Positions 8,088 to 17,243 of a DNA stretch of 64,000 nucleotides are shown here, piece after piece. Location: positions 312,501 to 376,500 of the forward strand of contig NQOF01000001.1 of NCBI GenBank assembly GCA_002270465.1, in the 5' to 3' direction. The first letter of the stretch is position 1, and each line of letters starts with the position of its first letter. The stretch comes from Blautia hominis. Its GTDB lineage: Bacteria > Bacillota > Clostridia > Lachnospirales > Lachnospiraceae. The notes beneath the pieces were generated by a model. That model was not told the DNA's origin, searched no databases, and saw nothing but the letters and a program-made list of their open reading frames with translations. Position numbers and translations under genes: made by a program.

Positions 8088-11000
8088 TTATAAGTTGTTG
8101 TTTATAGTTAACTGGTCTATCTGCGCCTGCAAGTCTGTTATCTGCTCTGCAATGTCAAGCTGCAGATTTTTGATTACGGCTTTACTGTCTTTCACGTACC
8201 GGAATGACACCTCCGGTTGCAGAGGGTCATCTGCCCAGGCATGTGTGGTCCCGGCATAGGATTTGAGCTTGCGGTACTGCTTCTGGATCTCGTCAGGGAA
8301 CGGCTCGAAATACGGCTCTTTGAGCTGATACACAACGGTTATTGGATACTCTGCAAGGCGCGCTTTAAACCCGGATATATCTGCCGTAAGCGAAAAGGTA
8401 TTATCATAAATGAGGACTTTCCCTGTGGCTGCCTCTACAGATATCCCCTGATTTTCGGCGTAGGCTTTATTTGCCGTAACTGCTTTATAAGCGTTGCATA
8501 ATAACGGCTCTACACTTGCGTTGTTCTCGGCTGGGTTTGCTTTAGAACTAACCAAATAGCTATAAAATCTTTTGTGTGTGGGGTCGAGGCAATCAGCCAT
8601 TCCCCATTTTTCGTCTTCTGAACCATCCAAAATATCCTCTGCATACCGCCGCCACGTCCCAAGCACTCCGTTCCGGTCGCACACCTCGTCGTGTATGTCT
8701 CCTATGCCACGCCAGGGCTGGTCTGCGGTGAGGCGTAATGTGTCGGACTGGTAGGGTTCCCAGGGCTGGGCGGTTTCGCCTGCGTTGAGCATGGGGTGAA
8801 TCAAATCTGTAAACTGGTTGATGTACTGGGCATAAACCATAACAGTGGTTGCATCCTGTGCCCTTATGATACCATCAGCGCCCAGTGCGTTAGCCCCTCC
8901 GTAAGTCCCATTTATTACTTTTTTCCAGAAAATATCTGTCATGGTATTTTCGGCAGATAATATATAATCTGTTCCACCAGGCAATACCAATCCTTTTCTT
9001 ATGCTTCCATTTCCACTTACATCAATATCTGAAATAAGCGAAATATCAAAGATATTATCACCACACTGCTGCCATACCGCTTCATACATCCCCGTCTCAG
9101 GGTTGTACGTGCCAGTCTCCTGTATCTCCTGCTTGTAAGCTGGACTGGGAGATGGCGCGGCTCCGGTGTATCGCTCCCAGGGATGGGCGGTTTCTCCGGC
9201 GTTGAGCATAGGATACAACGTATAATTAATTCCCGTTCCTTTTGGTGCATCTATCTGCACAAAAAATTTTATTTCTTTTTCTGTTCCATCAACAGCAAAA
9301 GATGAACCGTTGATGTATATTATAGTGTCGTCAGCCTTTTTTATTCTCACGTATACCTTAGCATATCCGTGATTTCCACTTACACTATACGTTCCCGGCA
9401 ATAGGATAATGCTCGTCGCTGCAGTATAGGAGCTTGGCTCTGTCAATGTACCATTTGCAGTAATTACTCCGTTATTATTAATATAGCGTATACTTCCGGA
9501 TGTAGATTCCTCCCATGTAAAATCAAATAACTGCGCCCCGGTCGTAGTTACCTGTTCGCATTTCCCCAGCATCCCGACGCCCAGTAACGGCCAATCTGCA
9601 CTATCCGTACAGGTTGCCACCGTCCCAGATGCCTCACCGGTAAGCGCAAACCTTTCCACGTCCCGGTAAGCCGGTGTTGTATCCCGGATGTATCCCTCTG
9701 TGTCCAGGGTATAATCCACACTTATCACAGGCTGCAGCGGGTCATCTGTCCAGATGTGTGTTGTACCGGCATGAGTGCAGAGGGCGTTCATGGCGGCCTG
9801 TTCCTCGGCGGAGAGGGGGACCCATTCTTCCTCTAATGTCTCATACTGATAATACAATGGCTTACCTTCTGTATTCTTCTGGATGAGCCATGCTTTCGTC
9901 TCTTCGGAATTCGTAAATTCCCAGTAGGTATCCGCATGCTCAATACAAATATTAGTCCCGTATGCATTTGAAGCCCTGATGTATGAGCTTGCGCAATAAT
10001 TGCAGTATATCTTACTGTTTGTTGCTCGTTTTGGCAAAGTTGAGAAAACGACGCTAGGCCACCAAGTATCGCTGATTAAACGACTTCCATCCTCTACTAC
10101 TGTAAACCCCTTATATCTCCATCCCCACACACCATCCCGGCATGTAAGCTTGTCCCACTTGGTCAGCGGGCGGTCTGAGGTTATGGTGGCTGTGTGGCCT
10201 CTGTATGGTTCCCATCCGGTGTCGGTGTCCCCAAGTATTACACGGGGATAATGTGTTTTATTTGTTAATACTGTGCCTACATTTTTGGCCGGATGCCTTA
10301 CACCTGTAACCTTGAATCCTTTAGGATACTTCTTGGGGTCAACAAAAAATACTTGCGTTGCCGTATTTTCCGTGCCCATAAATAATGCAACATCTGCAAG
10401 ATAGTATGTTTTTCCGGGGGCAAGTACCATTAATACATCCTTATCTGTAAAATCTGGGTAATACCCGCCTAACAACCATATATTTATTGCGGCGCCTGTT
10501 GTAGTACCATTACTGGTAAATGTACCATCTGGGTTTACGACTGCGGTTATTCCTGCATCCGTACCGCCTTTTGCTCCGGTCATATCAAGCAGGTTATTTT
10601 TGCACGCTGCAATCTTAACCTTGTACTTCCCGGCCTCATTCAGCACCCCGACATTCTCCAGCTCCTGCGGGTACTCCGGGGAGGGAGATGGTTTATTGCC
10701 TGTGTATGGTTCCCAGGTTCCGTCACCGTCGCAATATAACATTGGACGGATAGTGCCGATTTGTAAGGTAGTCTCTATATTTACATAAAATCCAAACGTC
10801 ACCTGATAATTGGCTGTATTCACCATATCTTCTGTGATGTCTTTTGTTAGTATCGTCGTACTATTATTATTTAGTTCAACTCTTCCGCCAGTATAAGAAA
10901 ACGTTAAATAAAAATACGGTCTGGTTGCCTTCTCACACTTTAAAGTATACGTTCCTGCAGGAAATAACTTAACAGACTCATCATGTGAATATGCATAATA

Positions 11001-11945
11001 TGAAATTCCGCCACTTGCTGTCGGCGTGCCTGAGATTGTAAAACTCCCATCACCATTATTGGTAACCGTGGCGCCGTTTGCTGTCGCTGTCGGTAGCTTA
11101 CTCGCATCAAACAGCTGCGCCCCGGTCGTAGTCCTCTGCTCCGTCATGCCCGGTATCTCAATCCGCTTAAACCCCATCTCGTCCGCAGCGTCCTCCAGGG
11201 TGATAAAACTCCCCTCCGCGCTCCGTGTAATAGCCCCTGCAGTGGTCCGCTGCAGCCTTGCGGTATTATCCCGGTTGGTGTGTATCTGCTCCCGGTCCGC
11301 TGCTATCTCTGCGGCTGTGGCCTGTACGTTCTGGATCTGGGTTGTCCCCTCTGCCTGGATACGGGAGACCTGGGTGTCTCCGGCGGTGTTTACACGCTGG
11401 GTTTGGGTCTGACCGGCGTTATTTACGTCAGCTACGGCTTGCTGGGCGGTGAGCGTAAAATCATTTTTAATCTTTTCTGTGTCCTGCGCTGACTTCTTCG
11501 CCGCAGCAGCCTGGGCCTTCGCCTCATTCAGCGTCTTGATTGCATCCTGGGCCAGCTCCTTAAACATTCCCTCCAGTACAGTAGATTCGTTTTCGCTGGG
11601 TATTCCGTCACCGCTCGCACTCTCGTAAACGTAGAGGTTAAAAGAAAAAGAGGATACTACATCCTCTCCACTCACAAACTCTATCATGCAGATCGCGCCA
11701 CCAGGCTCCGCAAGCGTCTGGTTCGTCATGGGTACGAAAACGGCCTTGTCTACAATCCGACAGTCATTATATACGACCTTTTTTGACGGTTTAACCACCC
11801 AGACGCGTGCGGTTACACCTGCGGGTATGTCCCAGTCAACTACGGTACATTCTATTTCCCTGCCTGTATCACCCTGGACCGCGTAAACAATCGGTGTGAT
11901 CCTCTTATGCAGGACACTTATTTCAATCTTCTTTACCGCCTTCAT
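8088..11945 (-). CDS. BppU-like baseplate upper protein / receptor-binding tail fibre
   Basis: A 1285-residue protein. Residues about 1-115 match the BppU N-terminal domain that docks to the baseplate (EISVLHKRITPIVYAVQGDTG). An Ala/Gln-rich coiled coil follows (about 135-230, with AAAKKSAQDTEKIKNDF). The remainder is built of repeated beta-rich modules: TTTGAQLFD appears at least three times, WEPY/WERY segments at least four times, and THIWTDDPLQP/THAWADDPLQP twice. Such modular ends bind host surface carbohydrate and are exchanged between phages. The repeated modules offer internal recombination sites. Which sugar is bound cannot be said. Confidence 0.88.
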   Translation of the reverse strand: MKAVKKIEISVLHKRITPIVYAVQGDTGREIECTVVDWDIPAGVTARVWVVKPSKKVVYNDCRIVDKAVFVPMTNQTLAEPGGAICMIEFVSGEDVVSSFSFNLYVYESASGDGIPSENESTVLEGMFKELAQDAIKTLNEAKAQAAAAKKSAQDTEKIKNDFTLTAQQAVADVNNAGQTQTQRVNTAGDTQVSRIQAEGTTQIQNVQATAAEIAADREQIHTNRDNTARLQRTTAGAITRSAEGSFITLEDAADEMGFKRIEIPGMTEQRTTTGAQLFDASKLPTATANGATVTNNGDGSFTISGTPTASGGISYYAYSHDESVKLFPAGTYTLKCEKATRPYFYLTFSYTGGRVELNNNSTTILTKDITEDMVNTANYQVTFGFYVNIETTLQIGTIRPMLYCDGDGTWEPYTGNKPSPSPEYPQELENVGVLNEAGKYKVKIAACKNNLLDMTGAKGGTDAGITAVVNPDGTFTSNGTTTGAAINIWLLGGYYPDFTDKDVLMVLAPGKTYYLADVALFMGTENTATQVFFVDPKKYPKGFKVTGVRHPAKNVGTVLTNKTHYPRVILGDTDTGWEPYRGHTATITSDRPLTKWDKLTCRDGVWGWRYKGFTVVEDGSRLISDTWWPSVVFSTLPKRATNSKIYCNYCASSYIRASNAYGTNICIEHADTYWEFTNSEETKAWLIQKNTEGKPLYYQYETLEEEWVPLSAEEQAAMNALCTHAGTTHIWTDDPLQPVISVDYTLDTEGYIRDTTPAYRDVERFALTGEASGTVATCTDSADWPLLGVGMLGKCEQVTTTGAQLFDFTWEESTSGSIRYINNNGVITANGTLTEPSSYTAATSIILLPGTYSVSGNHGYAKVYVRIKKADDTIIYINGSSFAVDGTEKEIKFFVQIDAPKGTGINYTLYPMLNAGETAHPWERYTGAAPSPSPAYKQEIQETGTYNPETGMYEAVWQQCGDNIFDISLISDIDVSGNGSIRKGLVLPGGTDYILSAENTMTDIFWKKVINGTYGGANALGADGIIRAQDATTVMVYAQYINQFTDLIHPMLNAGETAQPWEPYQSDTLRLTADQPWRGIGDIHDEVCDRNGVLGTWRRYAEDILDGSEDEKWGMADCLDPTHKRFYSYLVSSKANPAENNASVEPLLCNAYKAVTANKAYAENQGISVEAATGKVLIYDNTFSLTADISGFKARLAEYPITVVYQLKEPYFEPFPDEIQKQYRKLKSYAGTTHAWADDPLQPEVSFRYVKDSKAVIKNLQLDIAEQITDLQAQIDQLTINNNL

Positions 11946-12171
11946 GCATTATCTCCTTCCTTGGTTCTGGTTCCTGCACAGCTGCAAAGTTATTCACATA
12001 ATATTGAGCCTTCGCCTTTTCATAGTCAGCTCTAATACTGTCAAGGATATACACCGTCAAATCTGCTGGTATACCGTTTTCTCGCGTGATTGTGGCAATG
12101 CAATTCCCGATTTCTTCCTTTGCCAAATCCATAAAAGCACCTATCGGCGTTTTTTTATTATTCTGTTCCAT
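11923..12171 (-). CDS. Small hypothetical phage protein
   Basis: An 82-residue protein beginning MEQNNKKTPIGAFMDLAKEEIG. The start at 12171 has an AAGGA site nine bases upstream; the ATG at 12180 lies too close to it. Predicted mostly helical, with no membrane segment and no known motif. It overlaps the next fibre gene by 23 bases and the preceding 43-residue gene by 14, typical of translationally coupled tail-tip genes. Function unknown. Confidence 0.6.
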   Translation of the reverse strand: MEQNNKKTPIGAFMDLAKEEIGNCIATITRENGIPADLTVYILDSIRADYEKAKAQYYVNNFAAVQEPEPRKEIMHEGGKED

Positions 12172-12289
12172 TGCTTTCATTCCTTCCTGTAGTTTCCATA
12201 ACCGTCATTACTGCTTCTTCTGATTTTGGAGTATCTGGATTATCAATGTTAATTTCGTCCGGCGCCTCCAACATAATGATTGGTTCCAT
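12158..12289 (-). CDS. Very short acidic phage protein (43 residues)
   Basis: A 43-residue frame (start MEPIIMLEAPDEINID, end NGTE) with an excellent AAGGAGG site six bases before the ATG at 12289. It fills the gap between two large tail genes and overlaps the next small gene. It is strongly acidic. No function can be assigned, but the ribosome binding site and tight packing support translation. Confidence 0.55.
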   Translation of the reverse strand: MEPIIMLEAPDEINIDNPDTPKSEEAVMTVMETTGRNESNGTE

Positions 12290-12299
12290 GTCTTCCTCC

Positions 12300-15200
12300 T
12301 TATTCTGGGACAGCGGTTATACCACCGCTTCTCACTTTCACAGTTCCGGTATACCAGGTAATGCTCCCATCACCGTTTTTAACTATTTTATATACGATTG
12401 GAAAAGTTCCGCTGAATGGGGCGTAACCATCAAAAGCAACTATATTATCAAGTCCGATATTTTTTGCATTCCAATTATGGTAATTAACATCACTGTAAAT
12501 ATCGCATGTTGTATTATTCATAATAGAAAAGCTGTCTGAAACCTTGAGTTTCCTGAAATTGTAATTGTTGCAATCCATATCACACCCAAGGTATAACCGG
12601 TCTGCTTTGTAATCCCCGAATGTCTTACTGGAATATAAAAGCTTTATGATATAACTGCCTGTACTTGATGTCCTTGCGGCCCAGGCCATGTATGCGCCAG
12701 TGCTGTCCAGGTCAAATACAAGACCTTTCCTGCTTTCGTATCCTACATGATAATTAGTGCCTATGTTTCCGACTTCTGTGGTCCCATGCGTTAGATGCAT
12801 CCTGCCGCCGTACAAACTTGCTCCTGATTCGGATGTTTTACAGTAAATAGCCCCTCCGTCTACATAGATCCCGTCCTTGTCCCATCCGCCTATTTTTTTC
12901 CCGCTTGCGTCCAGCATTCGCAGGGAGCCATACTGATTTCCGCTCCCGCCGAGAGTGAGCATACCGGATTTAATATAGGTAGCGTTAATGTATATATTGC
13001 CGTTCTCCGTATAGAGGCCCTGTATCTTCCCGCCGTCTGTCAGCCGGTCAAATACCATGTCATGCGTTAGGGCAGCTAAATCTTCCAGGATAACAACGGT
13101 CTGGCTGTCTATCTTTACATCTGTTCCTCCCGCCTCATAAAGCGTGCATTTTATGGTTACCGCCGTACTGGTAGGTGCGTATACTACGCTTGATTCGTCA
13201 ACACTGCTTGTGTATTTTGTAGTCCAGACAGATCCGTTTACACTTTCACCAATTTCAAAATGCCCAGGGTAACTTACCTTTTCTGGCGATTTCCCATCCT
13301 TGTATCGAGAGTAAAACGTAACCCTCTGCGGGTTCAAGTTTCCGCTCTCCCCTCTTTTCATTACCAGTGTGGAAGGGTCAAGCATATAGATACGTCCGTC
13401 TGATCCGTTCTTGTTTTTACTGATTGTAAAGCGCTTGGTCACAGAAATACTGTTGTACTTGACAAGAAATTCGATATATCCGCTATCGGAAGTCATATTA
13501 GTGACCGTGCACTGCTTAGTCAGGGAAGACCATGAGCTTGTGATACCTCCCGATTTTGAAACAGTTATTGATGCGCTTTTGGTTACATCCGTAGTGCCGT
13601 AAAACACAGAAATAGTTGTATTGCATCCTGTATAATTGCCGTTATTTCCGTCCGTATCCGTCGGGACAACAAATGTATCGTTCGACAGGGAAACGGCTAG
13701 GATACGCCCTTTTCGCGCTTCGTCAAGGGCTTCTTGCGCCAAGGTATCATCAGTATATGAATTTCTCTTTTCCCAGTCGGCTGCAGCATAGTCCCCACTT
13801 TCCTTTTCTGTAACGCATGTAAGTATATCAACTCCATCAAACCATAGATCTCCGATCTGATACGGTGGCGCCGGCTGGCTTATGTATATCTGAGCTTTCC
13901 CGTCTATCCGGTCAAATATCTCATCCGGCGGTGTAGCCTTCATTTCTTCCCATGCAGATCCGGTGTAGATATAAGACTTTTTCTCTGTGGTGTTATACCA
14001 GATGTCGCCTTTATGCTCTGCTTTATTTTCCCAAGCAGTGGATGGGTCCGCAGGCTGCCACCATGTTTCAGCTTTCTGGTCCGTCTGGTTCTGGATATCT
14101 TCAATAGTGTCTTTATAATCTCCAGAAATAAATTCCTGCAGAGCGCTGTTGTCCGTGTATGCGTTCAATTTCTTCCAGTCACTTGCCACGTAATTGCCGG
14201 TTGCTCTATCCATTGTACAAGTCAATATATCTGTCCCATTCGTCCACAAATCCCCTATTGCATAAGGGGGCGCGGGCTGTGCTACAAATATCTGGGCCTT
14301 ACCGTCTATCTTGTCAAAGACCTCATCAGGAGGAGCCGTTTTCATCAGCTCCCAGGCGGTCCCTGTGTAGATATAAGCCTTCTGGTCCGTGGTTTTATAC
14401 CACAGGTCCCCTTTATGCTCCGCTTTCTCTGCCTGTGTCCATCCTGCCGCCGGGTCATCGGCCTGCCGCCAAGTCTCTGCTTTCTTGTCGGCTTGTGTTT
14501 TTAACGCAGCAATGGCATTTTTATAATCCCCAGAGATGAAAGCATTTAGGGCCGCATCATCAGTATATGCATTCAATTTTCGCCAGTCGGATGATTGACA
14601 CACCCCAGTCTGGCGGCTTACAGTACAGGTCAGTATGTCCCTGCCATCCATCCAAGTGTCACCCACGTCATACGGGGTTGTTGGCTGGGCTATAAAAATC
14701 CTGCGTTTGCTGTCCGCTGTATCCTGCGCTTTCGATGCATTGGCAAGGGCCTTTGTAACATCTGTGTCTTGCACAAGCTGCCATTTCCACACTCCGCCTT
14801 CTTTAAAAAAGCGGTATGCATAGCCTTTGCTTTTCCAGTAAAATAGGTCTCCCTCATGCTTCGCCCGCTCCGTCTCTGTGGTCCATTTAGAGGCAGGTGC
14901 ATTATTGAGGGTTGGTTCGTAGTCATAGTAATATGTCTCTATCTGTCCATCTATCTGCTTCTGGAGATTATAAATATCACCAGAAACAACATAGGTGAAG
15001 TCTGATAGCTGCTTGTCTGCATATGCCTGAGCCAGCTTCTGCGCTTCGTCTGCAATACCTTTTGCAATGTCTTCTACCGTTTTTCCATCTACGGTAAAAG
15101 CCTCCATCGTCATCCGAAACTCACCTGTATCAAGGTTCCAATAGTTCCGGCCTGTCTTATCCGACAGTAGGCCGGATATGATAGCATCTGCAACGACTCC

Positions 15201-16544
15201 TTTTGCAGTTATAGCCGTCCGCCAGTTCCAGTCCCTCCCGTCCGCGGTGCGCTCCGTGGCGATCTGTAAGCCCTGGCTGCCGAATATCATACAGCCGTAT
15301 AATTCCGATTCAGGGTCCAGGTCGGATATTTCAAAGGCTCTGCCATTTACTTTCTTGGCAACCGTACTCTGCAGCCGCAGTTGAGTATTTACTGCGTCAA
15401 GGATGCCCCGCACCCTCTCTGCCATTACCGTTTTTGACTTGCTATCGAGAACAGCTTCAATTGCCTTCTGCAGCTCAAACTCAGAGTCAAAAGCACTTTT
15501 TTGATAGTCACCAAGAACGATCTCTAAATTTCTTTTATCAATACAATCATATTTGATTGAGATTGCCCTTGCATTTGTCTCTATGCCAAGTCCCCTATGC
15601 CTACAATGTACTGTATCTCCCAGCCCTACTTTTTCCAGGATCTCGTATCCCTTATATTCCTCTGTCCCTTCCAGGGATACCATATTTACATCATAAGAGA
15701 TTTTTGGCAGGTCTACGCCTTGTGCGAACTGCTCATTGCATTTTGAAACTAATTTGCGTCGCAATTCATCCAGCGTCAGACACCCTTCTTCATCTTCACT
15801 CGCATCTTCTATCATCTTTATATCATCAAAAGAGAGTTCCTTTGTGTATACCTTTGCGTATTTATTGATACGCGGGGAATCCACCCACGGTGAATCTCCT
15901 TCGAGTGTGTATCCGTTGTATGCAACCGGGATGATCCTGGTTACAACCTCGCTCATGTCTACATGTTCTTCTATTCCTTCCAGGTTATAACCGAATTCCG
16001 CCCGGACGCCGTAATCTCCGCCGACACGCTGATTAATGATTACCTGGTAATTGTCATAGAGAATTTCCCCGCCCCACCGATTTATAAAAGACTGGTCAAT
16101 GTCTCCATTGATTGCCTCCATTAAATTCCTACGCACGTAATATGCCGTGGAACCAGTGGTTATATCTGATGTCCCACTATATTCACTTTTCGCACACATG
16201 ATATCAAGTGCTTGCTGACCGTTCTTACCCGTCGGCCTAACATCTAATAAAATATGATCATCCTTGGAATCAAAGAAAACAGGAAATGCATAAGCCGTTA
16301 CTGTTTCATCATCCTTTTGTGTTTCGTAAATACGAAAAAGCTGCCTCTCCCCTATTGGCGTTGGCGCGGAGATAACAGCTTCTTTTATGATCATTTTAAA
16401 TTTTCCGTTTTCATCTATCGGATGCTCCAATTCAAGATGCCATTCATCATTGAGTACCATTTCGCATTCGCAGGAGATCGGACCCAGTACCGCATCCCCG
16501 TTATGCTCATAGTCTGTATTGTATGGCAGATATATCTGTATCAT
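12300..16544 (-). CDS. Tail-associated lysin/tail-tip protein (prophage tail endopeptidase family)
   Basis: A 1414-residue protein; the ATG at 16544 has GGAGG upstream and overlaps the Dit stop codon by one base. Residues about 1-370 match the siphovirus Tal/Prophage_tail family (DEWHLELEHPIDENGKFK, then NLEGIEEHVDMSEVVTRIIPVA), which forms the baseplate hub after Dit. From about 600 to 960 there are three repeats of roughly 115 residues, each with (I)AQPxxPYxxGDxW, DILTC, DWxKxNxYTD, AEHKGDxWY and YIYTGxAWE. A C-terminal part has an Ig-like segment and a receptor-binding-like end. No transglycosylase or peptidase active site could be identified with certainty. Confidence 0.88.
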   Translation of the reverse strand: MIQIYLPYNTDYEHNGDAVLGPISCECEMVLNDEWHLELEHPIDENGKFKMIIKEAVISAPTPIGERQLFRIYETQKDDETVTAYAFPVFFDSKDDHILLDVRPTGKNGQQALDIMCAKSEYSGTSDITTGSTAYYVRRNLMEAINGDIDQSFINRWGGEILYDNYQVIINQRVGGDYGVRAEFGYNLEGIEEHVDMSEVVTRIIPVAYNGYTLEGDSPWVDSPRINKYAKVYTKELSFDDIKMIEDASEDEEGCLTLDELRRKLVSKCNEQFAQGVDLPKISYDVNMVSLEGTEEYKGYEILEKVGLGDTVHCRHRGLGIETNARAISIKYDCIDKRNLEIVLGDYQKSAFDSEFELQKAIEAVLDSKSKTVMAERVRGILDAVNTQLRLQSTVAKKVNGRAFEISDLDPESELYGCMIFGSQGLQIATERTADGRDWNWRTAITAKGVVADAIISGLLSDKTGRNYWNLDTGEFRMTMEAFTVDGKTVEDIAKGIADEAQKLAQAYADKQLSDFTYVVSGDIYNLQKQIDGQIETYYYDYEPTLNNAPASKWTTETERAKHEGDLFYWKSKGYAYRFFKEGGVWKWQLVQDTDVTKALANASKAQDTADSKRRIFIAQPTTPYDVGDTWMDGRDILTCTVSRQTGVCQSSDWRKLNAYTDDAALNAFISGDYKNAIAALKTQADKKAETWRQADDPAAGWTQAEKAEHKGDLWYKTTDQKAYIYTGTAWELMKTAPPDEVFDKIDGKAQIFVAQPAPPYAIGDLWTNGTDILTCTMDRATGNYVASDWKKLNAYTDNSALQEFISGDYKDTIEDIQNQTDQKAETWWQPADPSTAWENKAEHKGDIWYNTTEKKSYIYTGSAWEEMKATPPDEIFDRIDGKAQIYISQPAPPYQIGDLWFDGVDILTCVTEKESGDYAAADWEKRNSYTDDTLAQEALDEARKGRILAVSLSNDTFVVPTDTDGNNGNYTGCNTTISVFYGTTDVTKSASITVSKSGGITSSWSSLTKQCTVTNMTSDSGYIEFLVKYNSISVTKRFTISKNKNGSDGRIYMLDPSTLVMKRGESGNLNPQRVTFYSRYKDGKSPEKVSYPGHFEIGESVNGSVWTTKYTSSVDESSVVYAPTSTAVTIKCTLYEAGGTDVKIDSQTVVILEDLAALTHDMVFDRLTDGGKIQGLYTENGNIYINATYIKSGMLTLGGSGNQYGSLRMLDASGKKIGGWDKDGIYVDGGAIYCKTSESGASLYGGRMHLTHGTTEVGNIGTNYHVGYESRKGLVFDLDSTGAYMAWAARTSSTGSYIIKLLYSSKTFGDYKADRLYLGCDMDCNNYNFRKLKVSDSFSIMNNTTCDIYSDVNYHNWNAKNIGLDNIVAFDGYAPFSGTFPIVYKIVKNGDGSITWYTGTVKVRSGGITAVPE

Positions 16545-17233
16545 TATCGGCACCTCCAATTGGGGATTATCTTCAATTCAAATCCGTTTGTTATGGTTAT
16601 GCTGTTTTTTCCTTTAAGCAAATACAGGTCATCATAATTACCTGTCACAGAGGTATTCATGATTGTGTTATCAAGCCTATATGATAGCTTCCTTTCAGTA
16701 TCTATGGTCAAATTCTGCCCCACATTCGCCACCATTGTCTTTCCGTTGACTGTAAGGGTACAGACTCCTTCTCCGGTAATTTTATAGACCGGATGGGACA
16801 GGTAATAGCGGTTATATAATACCCGGTCAATGTCCATTTCCGTTGTCCCTTCTAATAGGTATTGATAACCTGAGCATATAAATTCAACCGATATCTGTCC
16901 CATTGTCCTTATAAATCTCTCTGTTGATTTAATTTTAAGGTGTTTGACCTGGTAGAAATATTCTGGGTCGTCGCTTAATACAAGCCTGCTGCCTATACCA
17001 TCATACAACCATTCTTTTACGATGCGATACTGCTCCATCCACAAATCTTTTTTTGCTTTAAAACCGAATGTGAAAGTTACCGGGATATCAGGCACAGTAT
17101 CTTTTCTGTGGTAAAGGGTGCCGTCCCTGCCTGGCAGTTTTATTGCATCATAATCTGGTTCCGGCGCAGGGGGCGCAGGCCTTTCTTTTACCAGCAGTCC
17201 GATTGAGTCGCTGGTTACTTCATTCAATTCCAC
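16544..17233 (-). CDS. Distal tail protein (Dit)
   Basis: A 229-residue protein following the tape measure gene and preceding Tal, the fixed place of Dit. The sequence supports this: VKERPAPPAPEPDYDAIKLPGRDGTL is the usual N-terminal belt segment, and a later stretch holds RTMGQISVEFICSGYQYL. Dit forms the hexameric ring joining tail tube and baseplate. The start is uncertain: GTG at 17233 lies 17 bases after AAGGGGG, and homologous proteins may begin a few codons earlier at an ATT codon (IDTFYVELN in frame). Confidence 0.85.
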   Translation of the reverse strand: MELNEVTSDSIGLLVKERPAPPAPEPDYDAIKLPGRDGTLYHRKDTVPDIPVTFTFGFKAKKDLWMEQYRIVKEWLYDGIGSRLVLSDDPEYFYQVKHLKIKSTERFIRTMGQISVEFICSGYQYLLEGTTEMDIDRVLYNRYYLSHPVYKITGEGVCTLTVNGKTMVANVGQNLTIDTERKLSYRLDNTIMNTSVTGNYDDLYLLKGKNSITITNGFELKIIPNWRCR

Positions 17234-17243
17234 ATAAAACGTA

